Positions 16,268-25,296 are shown, numbered from the stretch's first letter. The stretch is 64,000 nucleotides of DNA from an uncultured Oscillospiraceae bacterium (GCA_910588635.1 CAJUPW010000005.1:32617-96616), one strand, 5' to 3'. Translations and numbers: made by a program. The notes: generated by a model not told the origin, from the sequence alone.

Positions 16268-16948
16268 ATGGACGAGGAACAGGAACAGCTTCCCCAGGAG
16301 GGGGACATCCAGCCCATTATCGACCTGGGGTCGTCGGTAATCCGGGGGGAGCGGGGGACCATCTATGTGCTGACCATCGTGGGCCAGATCGAGGGCCACC
16401 AGCTTCTGCCCCCCACCAGCAAGAGCACCAAGTACGAGCACGTCCTGCCCCTGTTGGCCGCCATCGAGGGCAGCGAGGAGATCGACGGCCTGCTCATTCT
16501 GCTGAACAATGGCGGGGGAGACGTGGAGGCCGGGCTGGCCATCTCGGAGGTCATCGCCTCCATGTCCAAGCCCACCGTCTCTCTGGTGCTGGGGGGGAGC
16601 CACTCCATCGGGGTGCCTCTGGCGGTGTCGGCGAAAAAATCCTTCATCGCTCCCTCGGCGGCCATGACCATCCATCCGGTGCGGCTCAACGGCCTGGTGA
16701 TCGGCGTGCCCCAGACCTTCTACTACTTTGAGCGCATCCAGGAGCGCATTTTGCAGTTTGTCACCGCCAACAGCCATATCAAACGGGAGGCGTTTACAAA
16801 GCTGATGCTCCAGACGGGAGAGCTGGCCGCCGACGTGGGCAGCGTCATCTACGGCGAGGAGGCGGTGGAGCTGGGTCTCATCGACCGCATCGGCGGGCTG
16901 TCCGACGCGCTGGGCTGTCTGTATGGAATGATTGGGAAAAAGGATTGA
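16268..16948 (+). CDS. tepA: ClpP-fold serine protease, TepA/YmfB type
   Basis: 226-residue ClpP-like peptidase, cytoplasmic, related to B. subtilis TepA (YmfB), which was linked to protein translocation and spore protein handling. Visible: YVLTIVGQIEGHQLLPP, the oxyanion-type LILLNNGGGDVEAGLAI, the serine segment VLGGSHSIGVPLAV, the histidine segment MTIHPVRLNGLV, and a late acidic YGEEAVELGLIDRIGG. In B. subtilis ymfB lies just upstream of spoIIIE; here only uppP sits between tepA and the ftsK/spoIIIE gene. It starts at an ATG behind AAAGGAGG. Confidence 0.88.
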   Translation: MDEEQEQLPQEGDIQPIIDLGSSVIRGERGTIYVLTIVGQIEGHQLLPPTSKSTKYEHVLPLLAAIEGSEEIDGLLILLNNGGGDVEAGLAISEVIASMSKPTVSLVLGGSHSIGVPLAVSAKKSFIAPSAAMTIHPVRLNGLVIGVPQTFYYFERIQERILQFVTANSHIKREAFTKLMLQTGELAADVGSVIYGEEAVELGLIDRIGGLSDALGCLYGMIGKKD

Positions 16949-16950
16949 AA

Positions 16951-16974
16951 CGGCGGGGGAGACCCCGCTGTTTT
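16951..16974 (+). terminator. Rho-independent terminator
   Basis: Stem CGGCGGGG / CCCCGCTG with loop GAGA, then TTTT, immediately after tepA. Confidence 0.7.
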
Positions 16975-17080
16975 AGTTTACATAAAGCAAAATAAAAACA
17001 CTGGAATTTTTCTCTGGCTTATGTTAATATAGTATTTAGTGATTTTATGGGCTTTCGGCCCGTTTAGGAGGTACATACCT

Positions 17081-17935
17081 TTGAGTTATTTTATGTCTGC
17101 CATTCTGGGTTTTGTCCAGGGTGTGGCTGAATTTCTGCCCATCTCCAGTTCAGGCCACCTCACGCTGTTTCAATACTTCTTCGGCATGGAGGAGCCGGAT
17201 CAGCTGTTTAACATCCTGCTCCATTTCGCCACCCTGTTGGCGGTGTTTGTAGTCTACTGGCGGGACATTTGGGAGATGATTGTGGAGTTTTTCCGCTTCT
17301 TTGGAGACCTGTTCTCCCGCCGGCCCCGCCGGGGACGGCCGCCGGAGGCCAGACGGATGGTGCTGCTCATCATTGTGGGCACTCTGCCCCTGTTTCTGGT
17401 CCTGCCCATCCAGGATCAGGTGGAGGCGCTGGGGAGCAACCCCATTTTCGTCTCCTGCGCCTTGCTGGTGACGGGCTGTATTCTGTTCCTCTCCGACCAG
17501 ATGGCCCGGGGACACAAGACCGCCAAAAACGCCACTCTGCCGGATGTGCTGCTGGTAGGTCTGGCCCAGGGGGTGGCAACCATCCCAGGGCTATCCCGGT
17601 CCGGGTGCACCATCTCCGCCGGAATGGTCCGGGGGTTTGACCGGGAATTTGCCGTGCGGTACTCCTTCCTCATGTCCTTGCCCGCCGTGCTGGGGGCCAC
17701 TCTGCTGAAGGTGCTGGACGTGATGGAGATGGAAGGGGGCGTCCCGGCGGAAAATCTGCCCAAGTACCTGCTGGGCATGGCCGTCGCCGCCGTGGTAGGC
17801 TATTTCTCCATCCAGCTTGTAAAGCTGCTGGCCGACAAGGGAAGGTTCGGCGCTTTCGCCTTCTACTGCTGGGGTGCAGGCGCTCTGTTCATTCTGCTGA
17901 ATATCATGGGCTGGAGCTTTGTCCCGGCGGTCTGA
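17081..17935 (+). CDS. uppP: Undecaprenyl-diphosphatase (BacA type)
   Basis: Membrane enzyme of about 284 residues that recycles undecaprenyl diphosphate to the monophosphate lipid carrier for wall synthesis; over-expression gives bacitracin tolerance in related systems. Both signature loops are present: GVAEFLPISSSGHL near the start and PGLSRSGCTISAG in the middle, amid about eight hydrophobic helices. The TTG at 17081 is chosen because an AGGAGGT site stands eight bases upstream; the ATG at 17093 would be too far from it. ftsK follows after 21 bases. Confidence 0.94.
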   Translation: MSYFMSAILGFVQGVAEFLPISSSGHLTLFQYFFGMEEPDQLFNILLHFATLLAVFVVYWRDIWEMIVEFFRFFGDLFSRRPRRGRPPEARRMVLLIIVGTLPLFLVLPIQDQVEALGSNPIFVSCALLVTGCILFLSDQMARGHKTAKNATLPDVLLVGLAQGVATIPGLSRSGCTISAGMVRGFDREFAVRYSFLMSLPAVLGATLLKVLDVMEMEGGVPAENLPKYLLGMAVAAVVGYFSIQLVKLLADKGRFGAFAFYCWGAGALFILLNIMGWSFVPAV

Positions 17936-17956
17936 GCATGAAAGGAACGAATACAT

Positions 17957-20752
17957 ATGGCAACGCAAAAGAAAACAGGAGGGACCCGGACCGCCGGCCG
18001 CCGATCCTCCTCCAATTATAGCGGGCGGCGGACCGCGCCCCAGGGAAAGAGCGGCTCCAAGGGCCGGCAGGCCCAGCCTTACCGCCGGGAGGCCGGCGCG
18101 GTGGTCTGTCTGCTGCTGGCCATCTTTGCCGGCTTGGGTTATTTCAACATGGAGGCCATCTTTATTGACCTGTTCTGCGGCCTCATCAAGGGTCTGCTGG
18201 GCTACGGCTTCTGGCTGATGCCTCCCGCTCTGCTGCTGTGCAGCTATGTCCTCATGTTTCACCGGGGAAGGCCGGTGCGGCTGAGAGTAACCTGCGCCTT
18301 GCTGCTGCCTCTGATTCTGTCCTGCTTCCTCCATGTCCTGCTGGCCCAGCCTCTGGAGTGGAATGCTCAGCTGTGGGGATCGCTGGTGGAAAGCGGAAGG
18401 GCTTTACAGTCCGGAGGAGGGCTGGGCGGCGTTCTGGGCCAGGGCCTTGTCTCCCTGTTCACCAAAATCGGGGCCGCCATTGTCTCGCTGCTGGCCGGGC
18501 TGCTGCTGGGGCTGGCCGCCTTCAACCGCACGGTTCTGGATGCGGCGGACTGGTTTTTCAGCCGTCCCCGCTATGAGCCGGAGCCCGAGCCCGCTCCCCG
18601 TAGGGAGCGCAGGCCGGAGCGTGAGCGCCGGGAGGAGTCCGTCCCGGCTCGGACCGCCCGGCCCTCCATCGACATTCCGGTGGAGGACGGCCCCTTGGTG
18701 GGGCAGGAACCCAGGAAGAAGAAGGGCTTTTTCAACCGCAGCCCCCGTGTTCCCGCCCCAGATCAGATTCTGAGGCCCCAGGAGATTTCTCCGGCGGAGT
18801 CTGAGGAAGATATCCCGGAGACGAAGAAAGAGGCCGTCTCGGATCATATGCCCGTACCCGACCTGGATTTCCTTGCCATCTCCAAGCCCGAGCCCATCAC
18901 CCAACCGGGGGAGAGGGCGGCGTCCCATGTCCCCAAACCGGAGCCGGAGGCAGTTATTCCGCCCGAGCCCGAGCCTGTAACGCCCCGGCCCGCTCCCGTG
19001 GAACTCCCGCCGGCCCCTGTGCCGCAGCTCGTTCCCAGCCCTACCCCCGTCCCGGCCCCCGCGCCCCAGCCGGCCGTGGAAAAGGTGACGGCGAAGGAAG
19101 CGGCCACCCAGGCCGCCCAGGTGGACATGGAGATTCAGCAGACCATGAGCCAGGAGACGCCCCCCTATCAGTATCCGCCCCTGTCTCTGCTCCGGGAGAA
19201 CGGCGGAAGCATCGGCGGCGAGGCGCTCAGCGAACTCAACGCCAACCGCCAGCGGCTGGGGGATACCATTCATTCCTTCGGCATCGACGCCAATATCATC
19301 AACGTGGTCCGGGGACCCTCGGTTACCCGGTACGAGCTGGCCCTGGAACAGGGGGTCAAGCTGAACAAGCTGACCAATCTGTCCGACGACATCGCCCTGG
19401 CCCTGGGGGCCGCCGGCGTGCGCATTGCCCCCATCCCCGATAAAATCTCCGTGGTGGGCATCGAGGTGCCCAATAAGGTGGTTTCCCCGGTAAGCATTCG
19501 GGAGGTCGTCGGCTCCGACAACTTTGTAAGCAGTAGGTCCAAGACCTCCTTCGCCGTGGGCAAGGATATCAGCGGACAGGCCATTGTGGGCGACATCGGC
19601 AAGCTGCCCCACCTGCTGATCGCCGGCACCACCGGCTCGGGCAAGTCGGTGTGCACCAACACCATCATTACCTCGCTGCTCTACAAGGCCACCCCGGAGG
19701 AGGTCCGCCTTATCATGGTGGACCCGAAAATGGTGGAGCTGGGTATCTACAACGGCATCCCCCACCTGCTGATCCCGGTGGTCACCGACCCCAAGAAGGC
19801 GGCCGGCGCCCTGCAGTGGGCGGTCACCGAGATGATGAAGCGCTACCGCACCTTCTCCGAGGTGGGGGTGCGCAAGCTGGAGGAGTACAACGCTTACGCC
19901 GAGCGAACCGAGGGCGTGGACAAGATGCCCGCCGTGGTGGTGCTCATCGACGAGCTGGCCGACCTGATGCTGGTGGCGGCGAAAGAGGTGGAGGAATCCA
20001 TCTGCCGGGTGGCCCAGATGGGCCGCGCCGCCGGGATGCACCTGGTGATTGCCACCCAGCGGCCCTCCGCCGATGTGATTACCGGCCTGATGAAGGCCAA
20101 TATCCCCTCCCGCATCGCCTTCGCCGTGGCCTCCGCCATGGAGTCCCGGATTATACTGGACACCCAGGGCGCGGAAAAGCTGGTGGGCCGGGGCGACATG
20201 CTCTTCGCCCCCCTGGGCTCCGGAAAGCCCCAGCGGGTCCAGGGCTGCTTCATCTCCGACCCGGAGGTGGCCGCCGTGGTGGACTTTGTAAAGAAGAACA
20301 GCGGCGCGGCTCAGTATGATGACGCCGTCATGGAGGAGATTGAGCACAACGCCGCCGAGAAGGACAAGGGAGCCAAGGGGGTGGGCGGCTCCGCTCCCGA
20401 GGATGTGGACGGCGAGTTCGACGAGCTCATCGACGCCGCCGCCGAGGTGGTGGTGGAGACGGGACAGGCCTCGGTGTCCATGCTTCAGCGGCGGCTGAAG
20501 CTGGGCTACGCCCGGGCTGCCCGACTGGTGGACCAGCTGGAGGAGAAGGGCATTGTGGGCCCCTTCGAGGGCAGCAAGCCCCGGCAGCTGCTGGTGACCA
20601 AGGAGCAGTGGCAGGAGATGAAGTACCGCCAGGGGATTACCACCCCCGGCGACACCTTCACGCCCCCCGCCCCCGCTGAGCCTGTCCCGGAGGACGTGCC
20701 TCCCTTCGACGTGGAGGACACCCTGGACCGTGCGGAGGAGGATACGCTTTGA
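17957..20752 (+). CDS. ftsK: DNA translocase FtsK/SpoIIIE
   Basis: 931-residue membrane-anchored, ATP-driven DNA pump that clears chromosome ends from the division or spore septum. Basic N-terminus, then four membrane helices at about 45-190, then a long Pro/Glu/Val-rich linker (about 200-400), then the motor: Walker A GTTGSGKSV near residue 560, Walker B VVVLIDELADLM, and GMHLVIATQRPSADVITG. The last 110 residues hold the winged-helix gamma domain (ASVSMLQRRLKLGYARAARL) that reads KOPS/SRS sequences. In a spore former with sigG and spoIIM nearby a SpoIIIE role is likely. The stop overlaps the next gene's TTG start. Confidence 0.96.
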   Translation: MATQKKTGGTRTAGRRSSSNYSGRRTAPQGKSGSKGRQAQPYRREAGAVVCLLLAIFAGLGYFNMEAIFIDLFCGLIKGLLGYGFWLMPPALLLCSYVLMFHRGRPVRLRVTCALLLPLILSCFLHVLLAQPLEWNAQLWGSLVESGRALQSGGGLGGVLGQGLVSLFTKIGAAIVSLLAGLLLGLAAFNRTVLDAADWFFSRPRYEPEPEPAPRRERRPERERREESVPARTARPSIDIPVEDGPLVGQEPRKKKGFFNRSPRVPAPDQILRPQEISPAESEEDIPETKKEAVSDHMPVPDLDFLAISKPEPITQPGERAASHVPKPEPEAVIPPEPEPVTPRPAPVELPPAPVPQLVPSPTPVPAPAPQPAVEKVTAKEAATQAAQVDMEIQQTMSQETPPYQYPPLSLLRENGGSIGGEALSELNANRQRLGDTIHSFGIDANIINVVRGPSVTRYELALEQGVKLNKLTNLSDDIALALGAAGVRIAPIPDKISVVGIEVPNKVVSPVSIREVVGSDNFVSSRSKTSFAVGKDISGQAIVGDIGKLPHLLIAGTTGSGKSVCTNTIITSLLYKATPEEVRLIMVDPKMVELGIYNGIPHLLIPVVTDPKKAAGALQWAVTEMMKRYRTFSEVGVRKLEEYNAYAERTEGVDKMPAVVVLIDELADLMLVAAKEVEESICRVAQMGRAAGMHLVIATQRPSADVITGLMKANIPSRIAFAVASAMESRIILDTQGAEKLVGRGDMLFAPLGSGKPQRVQGCFISDPEVAAVVDFVKKNSGAAQYDDAVMEEIEHNAAEKDKGAKGVGGSAPEDVDGEFDELIDAAAEVVVETGQASVSMLQRRLKLGYARAARLVDQLEEKGIVGPFEGSKPRQLLVTKEQWQEMKYRQGITTPGDTFTPPAPAEPVPEDVPPFDVEDTLDRAEEDTL

Positions 20753-21969
20753 CCGAACAGAACCGACAGCGGGCAGTCCGCGTCTTTGTGGCGGTTCTGG
20801 CCCTCACCGCTCTGGCCAACGGCCTGGGAAACAACATTCTTTCCAACTATTTTAATGAGGTATTCCGCATTGACGAGGTACAGCGGGGCTTTATTGAAAT
20901 TCCCCGGGAGAGCCCCGGCATCCTGTGCATGGTGCTGGTGGCCGCTCTGGGCTTTCTGGGCAATCTGTGGATGTCGGTGGTAGCCCAGGTCCTGGTGCTC
21001 ATCGGGTTTATCGTCATGGGCTGGCTGTCACCGGGCTACGGAGTGATGCTGGTCTTTATGTTCATCCACTCTCTGGGCATGCACCTGTTCATGCCCCTTA
21101 ATGACGCCGTCTCTATGGACCTGGCGGAGAGGGGGAAGGTAGGGGCCACCCTGGGAAAATTCAAGGGGGTCACCACCCTGTTCAACATGGCGGCGGCGGT
21201 GATGGTGTTCTTTGGGTTCCGGACTGGCTTTTTCAGCTTTCAGACCAAAACCATCCTGCCCTTCGCCATCGGCGGTATCTGCACCGCCGGGGCGGCGGTC
21301 CTGCTGGCGGTGCTGGCCATGTCCCTTCCCCAGAAGGACGCCGTCAAAAACCACAAGCTGCTCTTCCGCAAGCGGTATATGCCCTACTACATGGTCACCC
21401 TGGCCTACGGCTGCCAAAAGCGGATTAAGATCGTCTTTGCCCCCTGGGTCATCATCAATCTGCTGGGGCAAGGGGCGGACACCGTGGCTCTGCTCACCAT
21501 CGTAGTCCATCTGGCCGGCGCCTGGGCGGCCCCCATTCTTGGCAAAATGCTGGATAAGCTGGGGGTCAGGCAGATGCTGTGGGCGGAGGCGGTGTACATC
21601 GCCTCCTCATTCTCGGCGATGGGCCTGCTGGCCGGGACGCTGGCCTCCGGCTCCTTCGGCGGCCCCCTCACATGGCTGGTCTATGGGGCCTACGTGCTGT
21701 GCGTCCTTTTTGAGCAGTTCAACATGGTCCACTCCTACATGATGCGCTCCATCGCTCTGGACCCCTCCGAGGTCACCCGCACCCTGTCTGTGGGGCTGAG
21801 TGTGGACCACGTCATGGCCATTATCGCCTCTCCTGTGATGGGCCTGATCTGGCACAGCTTCGGGGTGCAGTATGTCTTTTACCTGGCGGCGCTGTCCGCC
21901 CTGTTCCAAGTGGCGGCGGCCAGGATGATTTCTCAAAAGACTTCCTTTTCCAGAGAGGATACTCCCTGA
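20749..21969 (+). CDS. Major facilitator superfamily transporter
   Basis: 406 residues with about 12 hydrophobic helices and a short basic loop after the sixth (LPQKDAVKNHKLLFRKRYMP). It looks like a general MFS permease; the substrate is unknown. It starts at a TTG that overlaps the ftsK stop by four bases, so translation is probably coupled to ftsK, an unusual partner. No ATG occurs nearby in frame. The gene ends 53 bases before the ireB promoter. Confidence 0.82.
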   Translation: MTEQNRQRAVRVFVAVLALTALANGLGNNILSNYFNEVFRIDEVQRGFIEIPRESPGILCMVLVAALGFLGNLWMSVVAQVLVLIGFIVMGWLSPGYGVMLVFMFIHSLGMHLFMPLNDAVSMDLAERGKVGATLGKFKGVTTLFNMAAAVMVFFGFRTGFFSFQTKTILPFAIGGICTAGAAVLLAVLAMSLPQKDAVKNHKLLFRKRYMPYYMVTLAYGCQKRIKIVFAPWVIINLLGQGADTVALLTIVVHLAGAWAAPILGKMLDKLGVRQMLWAEAVYIASSFSAMGLLAGTLASGSFGGPLTWLVYGAYVLCVLFEQFNMVHSYMMRSIALDPSEVTRTLSVGLSVDHVMAIIASPVMGLIWHSFGVQYVFYLAALSALFQVAAARMISQKTSFSREDTP

Positions 21970-22022
21970 GAGGGGCGGGCGGGGGAGAAATATTTCATTT
22001 ATATTAAATTTTACTAAAGCTC

Positions 22023-22051
22023 TTTACATCGACAAAGTTTTGGAGTACACT
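22023..22051 (+). promoter_or_regulatory. Sigma-A promoter of ireB
   Basis: TTTACA at 22023-22028 and TACACT at 22046-22051, 17-base spacer; an AT-rich upstream region precedes it. Confidence 0.75.
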
Positions 22052-22082
22052 ATGCTCAACGTCATATTTGGGAGGTGCTGAC

Positions 22083-22334
22083 ATGGACGAGATGGATTAT
22101 ACCCGTAAATTCAATCTGGGCGATCAGCGTGACATGGAGATTAAGGCCATTCTGACTACCGTGTATCAGGCCTTGCAGGAGAAGGGCTATAACCCCATCA
22201 ACCAGATTGTGGGTTACATCCTGTCCGAGGACCCCACCTACATCACCAACCATAACAAAGCCCGATCCCTCATCCGCAAGGCGGACCGGGATGAACTTCT
22301 CCAAACCCTGGTCAGGTACTACCTGACCCACTGA
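22083..22334 (+). CDS. ireB: IreB family regulatory phosphoprotein
   Basis: 83 residues, the whole length of the IreB (UPF0297, YrzL) family. In Enterococcus IreB is phosphorylated on threonines by the PASTA kinase IreK and limits cephalosporin resistance by acting on MurA levels. The sequence shows the conserved blocks MDYTRKFNLGDQRDMEIK, GYNPINQIVGYILSEDP, TYITNHNKARSLIRK and LVRYYL. It starts behind GGGAGGTG. Usually it sits upstream of ruvX (yqgF); here it stands alone between its own promoter and terminator. Confidence 0.93.
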   Translation: MDEMDYTRKFNLGDQRDMEIKAILTTVYQALQEKGYNPINQIVGYILSEDPTYITNHNKARSLIRKADRDELLQTLVRYYLTH

Positions 22335-22347
22335 ATTGCGTCCGCAG

Positions 22348-22375
22348 CGGCCCGCCGGTTGGCGGGCCGTTTTTT
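22348..22375 (+). terminator. Rho-independent terminator
   Basis: Stem CGGCCCGCC / GGCGGGCCG, loop GGTT, then six T; ends ireB. Confidence 0.9.
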
Positions 22376-22382
22376 ATAGGAG

Positions 22383-22496
22383 GATACCAAGAAGGACTTT
22401 CACAGAGACCATCTTCAGTTCTCCCAGTGCGGTCTAAACTATAAAGGAGAAATCTATTGCAGCGATTGGTATTCTAGAGAAAGCGGCGGAGACTGA
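22383..22496 (+). pseudogene. Possible short coding remnant
   Basis: An open stretch without a start codon reads DTKKDFHRDHLQFSQCGLN, then KGEIYCSDWYSRESGGD before a stop. The composition (Cys, Trp, Tyr, Asp) looks protein-like, and an AGGAGG lies just before it, but no ATG, GTG or TTG is in position. It may be the tail of a decayed gene; it may also be chance. Confidence 0.25.
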
Positions 22497-22540
22497 TGGT
22501 GTCACGCTGAAGCTGAACAAAAAACCGAAGGAGAGATAAT

Positions 22541-22981
22541 ATGAATATCTTGGTCAGTCACTGCTTTTTGGGGGAGCCTTGCCGGTACGACGGGCAGAGC
22601 CGCCTGGACCGTCAGATCATTGAGCTCCACCGGGCGGGGCACAACCTGATCCCCGTCTGTCCCGAGGTGCTGGGCGGGCTGGAGATTCCCCGAAGCCCGG
22701 CCGAGCTCCAGCCCGACGGCCGGGTCCTGACCCAGAACGGCCGGGATGTCACCGCCGCCTACCGGGCCGGGGCGGAGCGGGCGGTAGAGATCGCCCGGGA
22801 GCACGGCTGTACCGTGGCCATTTTGAAGGCCCGGTCCCCCTCCTGCGGCTGCGGGGAGGTCTATGACGGCTCCTTCACCCACACTGTTACCCCAGGCTGG
22901 GGGGTGGCCGCCCGGCTGCTGCGGGAGGCGGGCCTTGAGGTCATGGACGAGGAGCACCTTCAGGCCTGGCTGTTTGAGTAA
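22541..22981 (+). CDS. DUF523 family protein
   Basis: 146 residues, the usual length for DUF523. Conserved blocks: NILVSHCFLGEPCRYDG, LIPVCPEVLGGLEIPRSPAE, and the Cys-rich AILKARSPSCGCGEVYDGSF. Conserved cysteines (SHC, PC, VCPE, SCGCG) suggest metal or cluster binding, but the biochemical role is unknown. It starts at an ATG behind AAGGAGAG. Monocistronic as far as can be seen. Confidence 0.85.
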   Translation: MNILVSHCFLGEPCRYDGQSRLDRQIIELHRAGHNLIPVCPEVLGGLEIPRSPAELQPDGRVLTQNGRDVTAAYRAGAERAVEIAREHGCTVAILKARSPSCGCGEVYDGSFTHTVTPGWGVAARLLREAGLEVMDEEHLQAWLFE

Positions 22982-23056
22982 AAAATTTTTCATGCAACCT
23001 GGGATGCTCTTTTGCGTCTATAACCAATGAGAGACAAACAGGGAAGGGGGGAGCGG

Positions 23057-24055
23057 ATGAAAGCGTCAAGGCTATGGACCTATTCTGCCGGGCATTTCTG
23101 GATGGACTTTTCCTGCGCCCTACTGATGTTCTCCCAAATCTCGGCAACGGAGGAGTGGGCCCTGTGCGTGCTGCTCTATAACTTCTGCGCCTTTGCCTTA
23201 CAGATGCCCATCGGCCTGCTGGCCGACCGGCTGGGCCGAAGCGGCTCCCTGGCGGCTCTGGGCTGCGCGCTGGCGGCGGCGGGCTGGGTCCTCGCGCCCC
23301 TCCCAGCTGCCGCCGCAGTGACGGCGGGGCTGGGCAACGCCTGTTTTCATGTGGGCGGCGGGGTCAAGGTCCTCCGGGACGGGGGAGACCGGGCCGCACC
23401 CCTGGGGATTTTTGTCTCCCCTGGGGCCTTCGGCATCTACTTCGGTACCTTGTTGGGGCGGCGGGAGGGATTTCCCGGCTGGCTGTCCGCCGCCGGACTG
23501 CTCCTTTTCGCCCTGGTCCTCCTCCTGCTGGAGTACCGGGAAGAGGAGGGGCCGGCTCCGGAGGCTGCGCCCTCCCCGGACCGGAACGCCGTGCTTGTCC
23601 TGATCTGCTGTTTCCTGGTGGTGGCGCTCCGGTCTTACCTGGGAATGGTGCTGTCCTTCCCATGGAAGACCGGGGGCTGGGCGCTGGCCCTGACCTGCGC
23701 TCTGGTGCTGGGTAAGGCGGCCGGGGGCTTTCTGGGGGACCGGCTGGGTATGGTCCGGGCGTCCGTTCTGTCCCTGGGGCTGGCGGCTGTTCTCTTCTGT
23801 CTGAGCGGCTTCCCCTTGGCGGGGACGGCGGCGGTCTTTCTCTTCAACATGACCATGCCCATCACCCTCTGGGCGGCGGCAAGGCTGCTCTCACCGGGAT
23901 TGGCTTTCGGGACACTGACCTTCGCCCTGTTTCTGGGCTTCCTGCCCGTCTGGCTGGGCTGGCCGGTTCTGTTCACCGGCGGGATGGGCTACGCCGTCGG
24001 GGCGCTGTGCTCCCTGGCGCTGCTGGCGCCGGGGCTGAAACGGGGGCGGCTGTGA
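23057..24055 (+). CDS. MFS-like permease
   Basis: 332 residues with about ten to eleven hydrophobic helices. The segment GLLADRLGRSGSL is the classic MFS loop 2-3 motif, and a second copy (GFLGDRLGMVRAS) starts the C-terminal half. It is shorter than the usual 400 residues. A short acidic loop (REEEGPAPEAAPSPDRN) separates the halves. The ATG at 23057 follows GGGGGGAGCGG; an in-frame upstream ATG lacks a site. It overlaps the next membrane gene by one base. Substrate unknown. Confidence 0.78.
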   Translation: MKASRLWTYSAGHFWMDFSCALLMFSQISATEEWALCVLLYNFCAFALQMPIGLLADRLGRSGSLAALGCALAAAGWVLAPLPAAAAVTAGLGNACFHVGGGVKVLRDGGDRAAPLGIFVSPGAFGIYFGTLLGRREGFPGWLSAAGLLLFALVLLLLEYREEEGPAPEAAPSPDRNAVLVLICCFLVVALRSYLGMVLSFPWKTGGWALALTCALVLGKAAGGFLGDRLGMVRASVLSLGLAAVLFCLSGFPLAGTAAVFLFNMTMPITLWAAARLLSPGLAFGTLTFALFLGFLPVWLGWPVLFTGGMGYAVGALCSLALLAPGLKRGRL

Positions 24056-24378
24056 TGGCGCTGTTCCTCTCCCTGGCGGTCTCACTAGGGCTGACCCTGG
24101 CGCTGGAGCTGGCCTTCGCCCTGATCTGGCGGGTGGAGCGGTCCGATTTGCCCGCGGTGGCCCTGGCCAACCTGCTCACCAACCCCGTCGTGGTGCTGTG
24201 CCACCACGGGGCCGCTTGGTATTGTCCCCAATACCTGCTGGCCGCCACCCTGGTCCTGGAGCTGTGGGCGGCAGGGACGGAGGGGGTCATCTACCGCCGC
24301 CGCAGCCAGATCGCCCGGCCCTGGACCTTCTCCCTGTGCGCCAACCTCCTGTCCTATTGCGCCGGACTGTTTATTTGA
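24055..24378 (+). CDS. Small membrane protein
   Basis: 107 residues with three probable membrane helices: MALFLSLAVSLGLTLALELA, a central stretch around LANLLTNPVVVLCHHG, and FSLCANLLSYCAGLFI at the end. It overlaps the MFS gene by one base and precedes an exported protein by 13 bases, so these three genes probably form one transcript. No family recognised. It may be an accessory to the permease or to the exported protein. Confidence 0.7.
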   Translation: MALFLSLAVSLGLTLALELAFALIWRVERSDLPAVALANLLTNPVVVLCHHGAAWYCPQYLLAATLVLELWAAGTEGVIYRRRSQIARPWTFSLCANLLSYCAGLFI

Positions 24379-24391
24379 AAGGAGTGCTGAC

Positions 24392-25183
24392 ATGAAACGA
24401 AAGATGCTCACACTGTTCCTGGCCGCGCTGGCCCTCCTGTCCATGGCGGTCCCCGCCTCCGCCGACCTGATCTGGGAGCCAGGCGATCCTTTTTACGAGA
24501 AGCACCAGGGGGAGTGCGACTATGTGGGTCGGGAGTATGTGCTGGCGGGGTACGATGGCAAGGTGACCGTCTTTACCGCCCCCGGCAGCATGAGCAAGCT
24601 CACTTTGGACAATGGGCTTCTGGGGACCATCCAGTTCACCTGGGAGGGGAAGGGGACCGTCTGGGGCTACCTGATCCGCTGGGACGACGACCGGGAGAAC
24701 CGGACGGAGGGCTGGGTGCCCATGGACGACGTGTCCCTGGTCTACGACAGCCAGCAGTTTATGGAGGACCACGCCGGGGAGATCATCACGGAGACCCAGC
24801 CCGTCCCGGTGGACTTCCATGAGGCGGTGACCTACCGCTACCCCAACGGCCCGGCGGACGACGGGGTGCTGAATGAGGACACGGACTATATGCCCTTTGA
24901 CGAGACGTTTACCCAGGTCTACACCGATGAAAACGGCCTGCGCTGGGGCTATGTGGGCTACTACATGGGAATCCGGGGGGTCTGGATCTGCCTGGACGAC
25001 CCCATGAATAGAGAGCTGGACACTGAAATCATGCCTGTGGCCCCCTCGGCTGCCCAGCTGCGGGGCAGCGCTACTGTCACGGCGGGACCGCCCGCCCTCC
25101 TCATTGCCGCCGTCCTGGTGGCGGGCGTGGCGGCGGTGACGGCCTTCCTCCTCCTGAAGTGCAAGAAGCGGGTACAGCCCTAA
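24392..25183 (+). CDS. Exported, C-terminally anchored protein
   Basis: 263 residues. A signal peptide covers about 1-24 (hydrophobic core LFLAALALLSMAV, cleavage after PASA). The mature part is acidic and aromatic, with an SH3-like pattern (KVTVFTAPGSMSKLTL, then TEGWVPMDDVSLVYD). One membrane helix at about 231-255 (ALLIAAVLVAGVAAVTAFLL) is followed by a short basic tail, so the domain faces outside and stays anchored. A surface-sensing or binding role is plausible; no enzyme motif is visible. Confidence 0.75.
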   Translation: MKRKMLTLFLAALALLSMAVPASADLIWEPGDPFYEKHQGECDYVGREYVLAGYDGKVTVFTAPGSMSKLTLDNGLLGTIQFTWEGKGTVWGYLIRWDDDRENRTEGWVPMDDVSLVYDSQQFMEDHAGEIITETQPVPVDFHEAVTYRYPNGPADDGVLNEDTDYMPFDETFTQVYTDENGLRWGYVGYYMGIRGVWICLDDPMNRELDTEIMPVAPSAAQLRGSATVTAGPPALLIAAVLVAGVAAVTAFLLLKCKKRVQP

Positions 25184-25243
25184 AAATCCATCGAAAGCTG
25201 TCTGACGATAAAAAATTTAGGGCGGGCAAGCCCCGTATGAAAG

Positions 25244-25292
25244 ACCTCCCCCCGGAAATACTGGAAACAGTATACCGGGCGGGAGGTTTTTT
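25244..25292 (+). promoter_or_regulatory. Terminator-like hairpin holding the sigG ribosome site
   Basis: Arm ACCTCCC (25244-25250) pairs with GGGAGGT (25281-25287). Inside it CCGG pairs with CCGG, and ATACTG pairs with CAGTAT around a GAAA loop. Six T follow, then CATC and the sigG ATG at 25297. The GGGAGG that should bind the ribosome is buried in the 3' arm. The element could terminate read-through from upstream and also limit sigG translation, as an RBS-masking leader hairpin does in B. subtilis. Confidence 0.75.
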
Positions 25293-25296
25293 CATC

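Noticed and set aside
18404..20347. 647-codon minus-strand frame opposite ftsK
   Set aside because: Shadow of the ftsK frame; low-complexity His/Gly/Leu composition and no start-site support.
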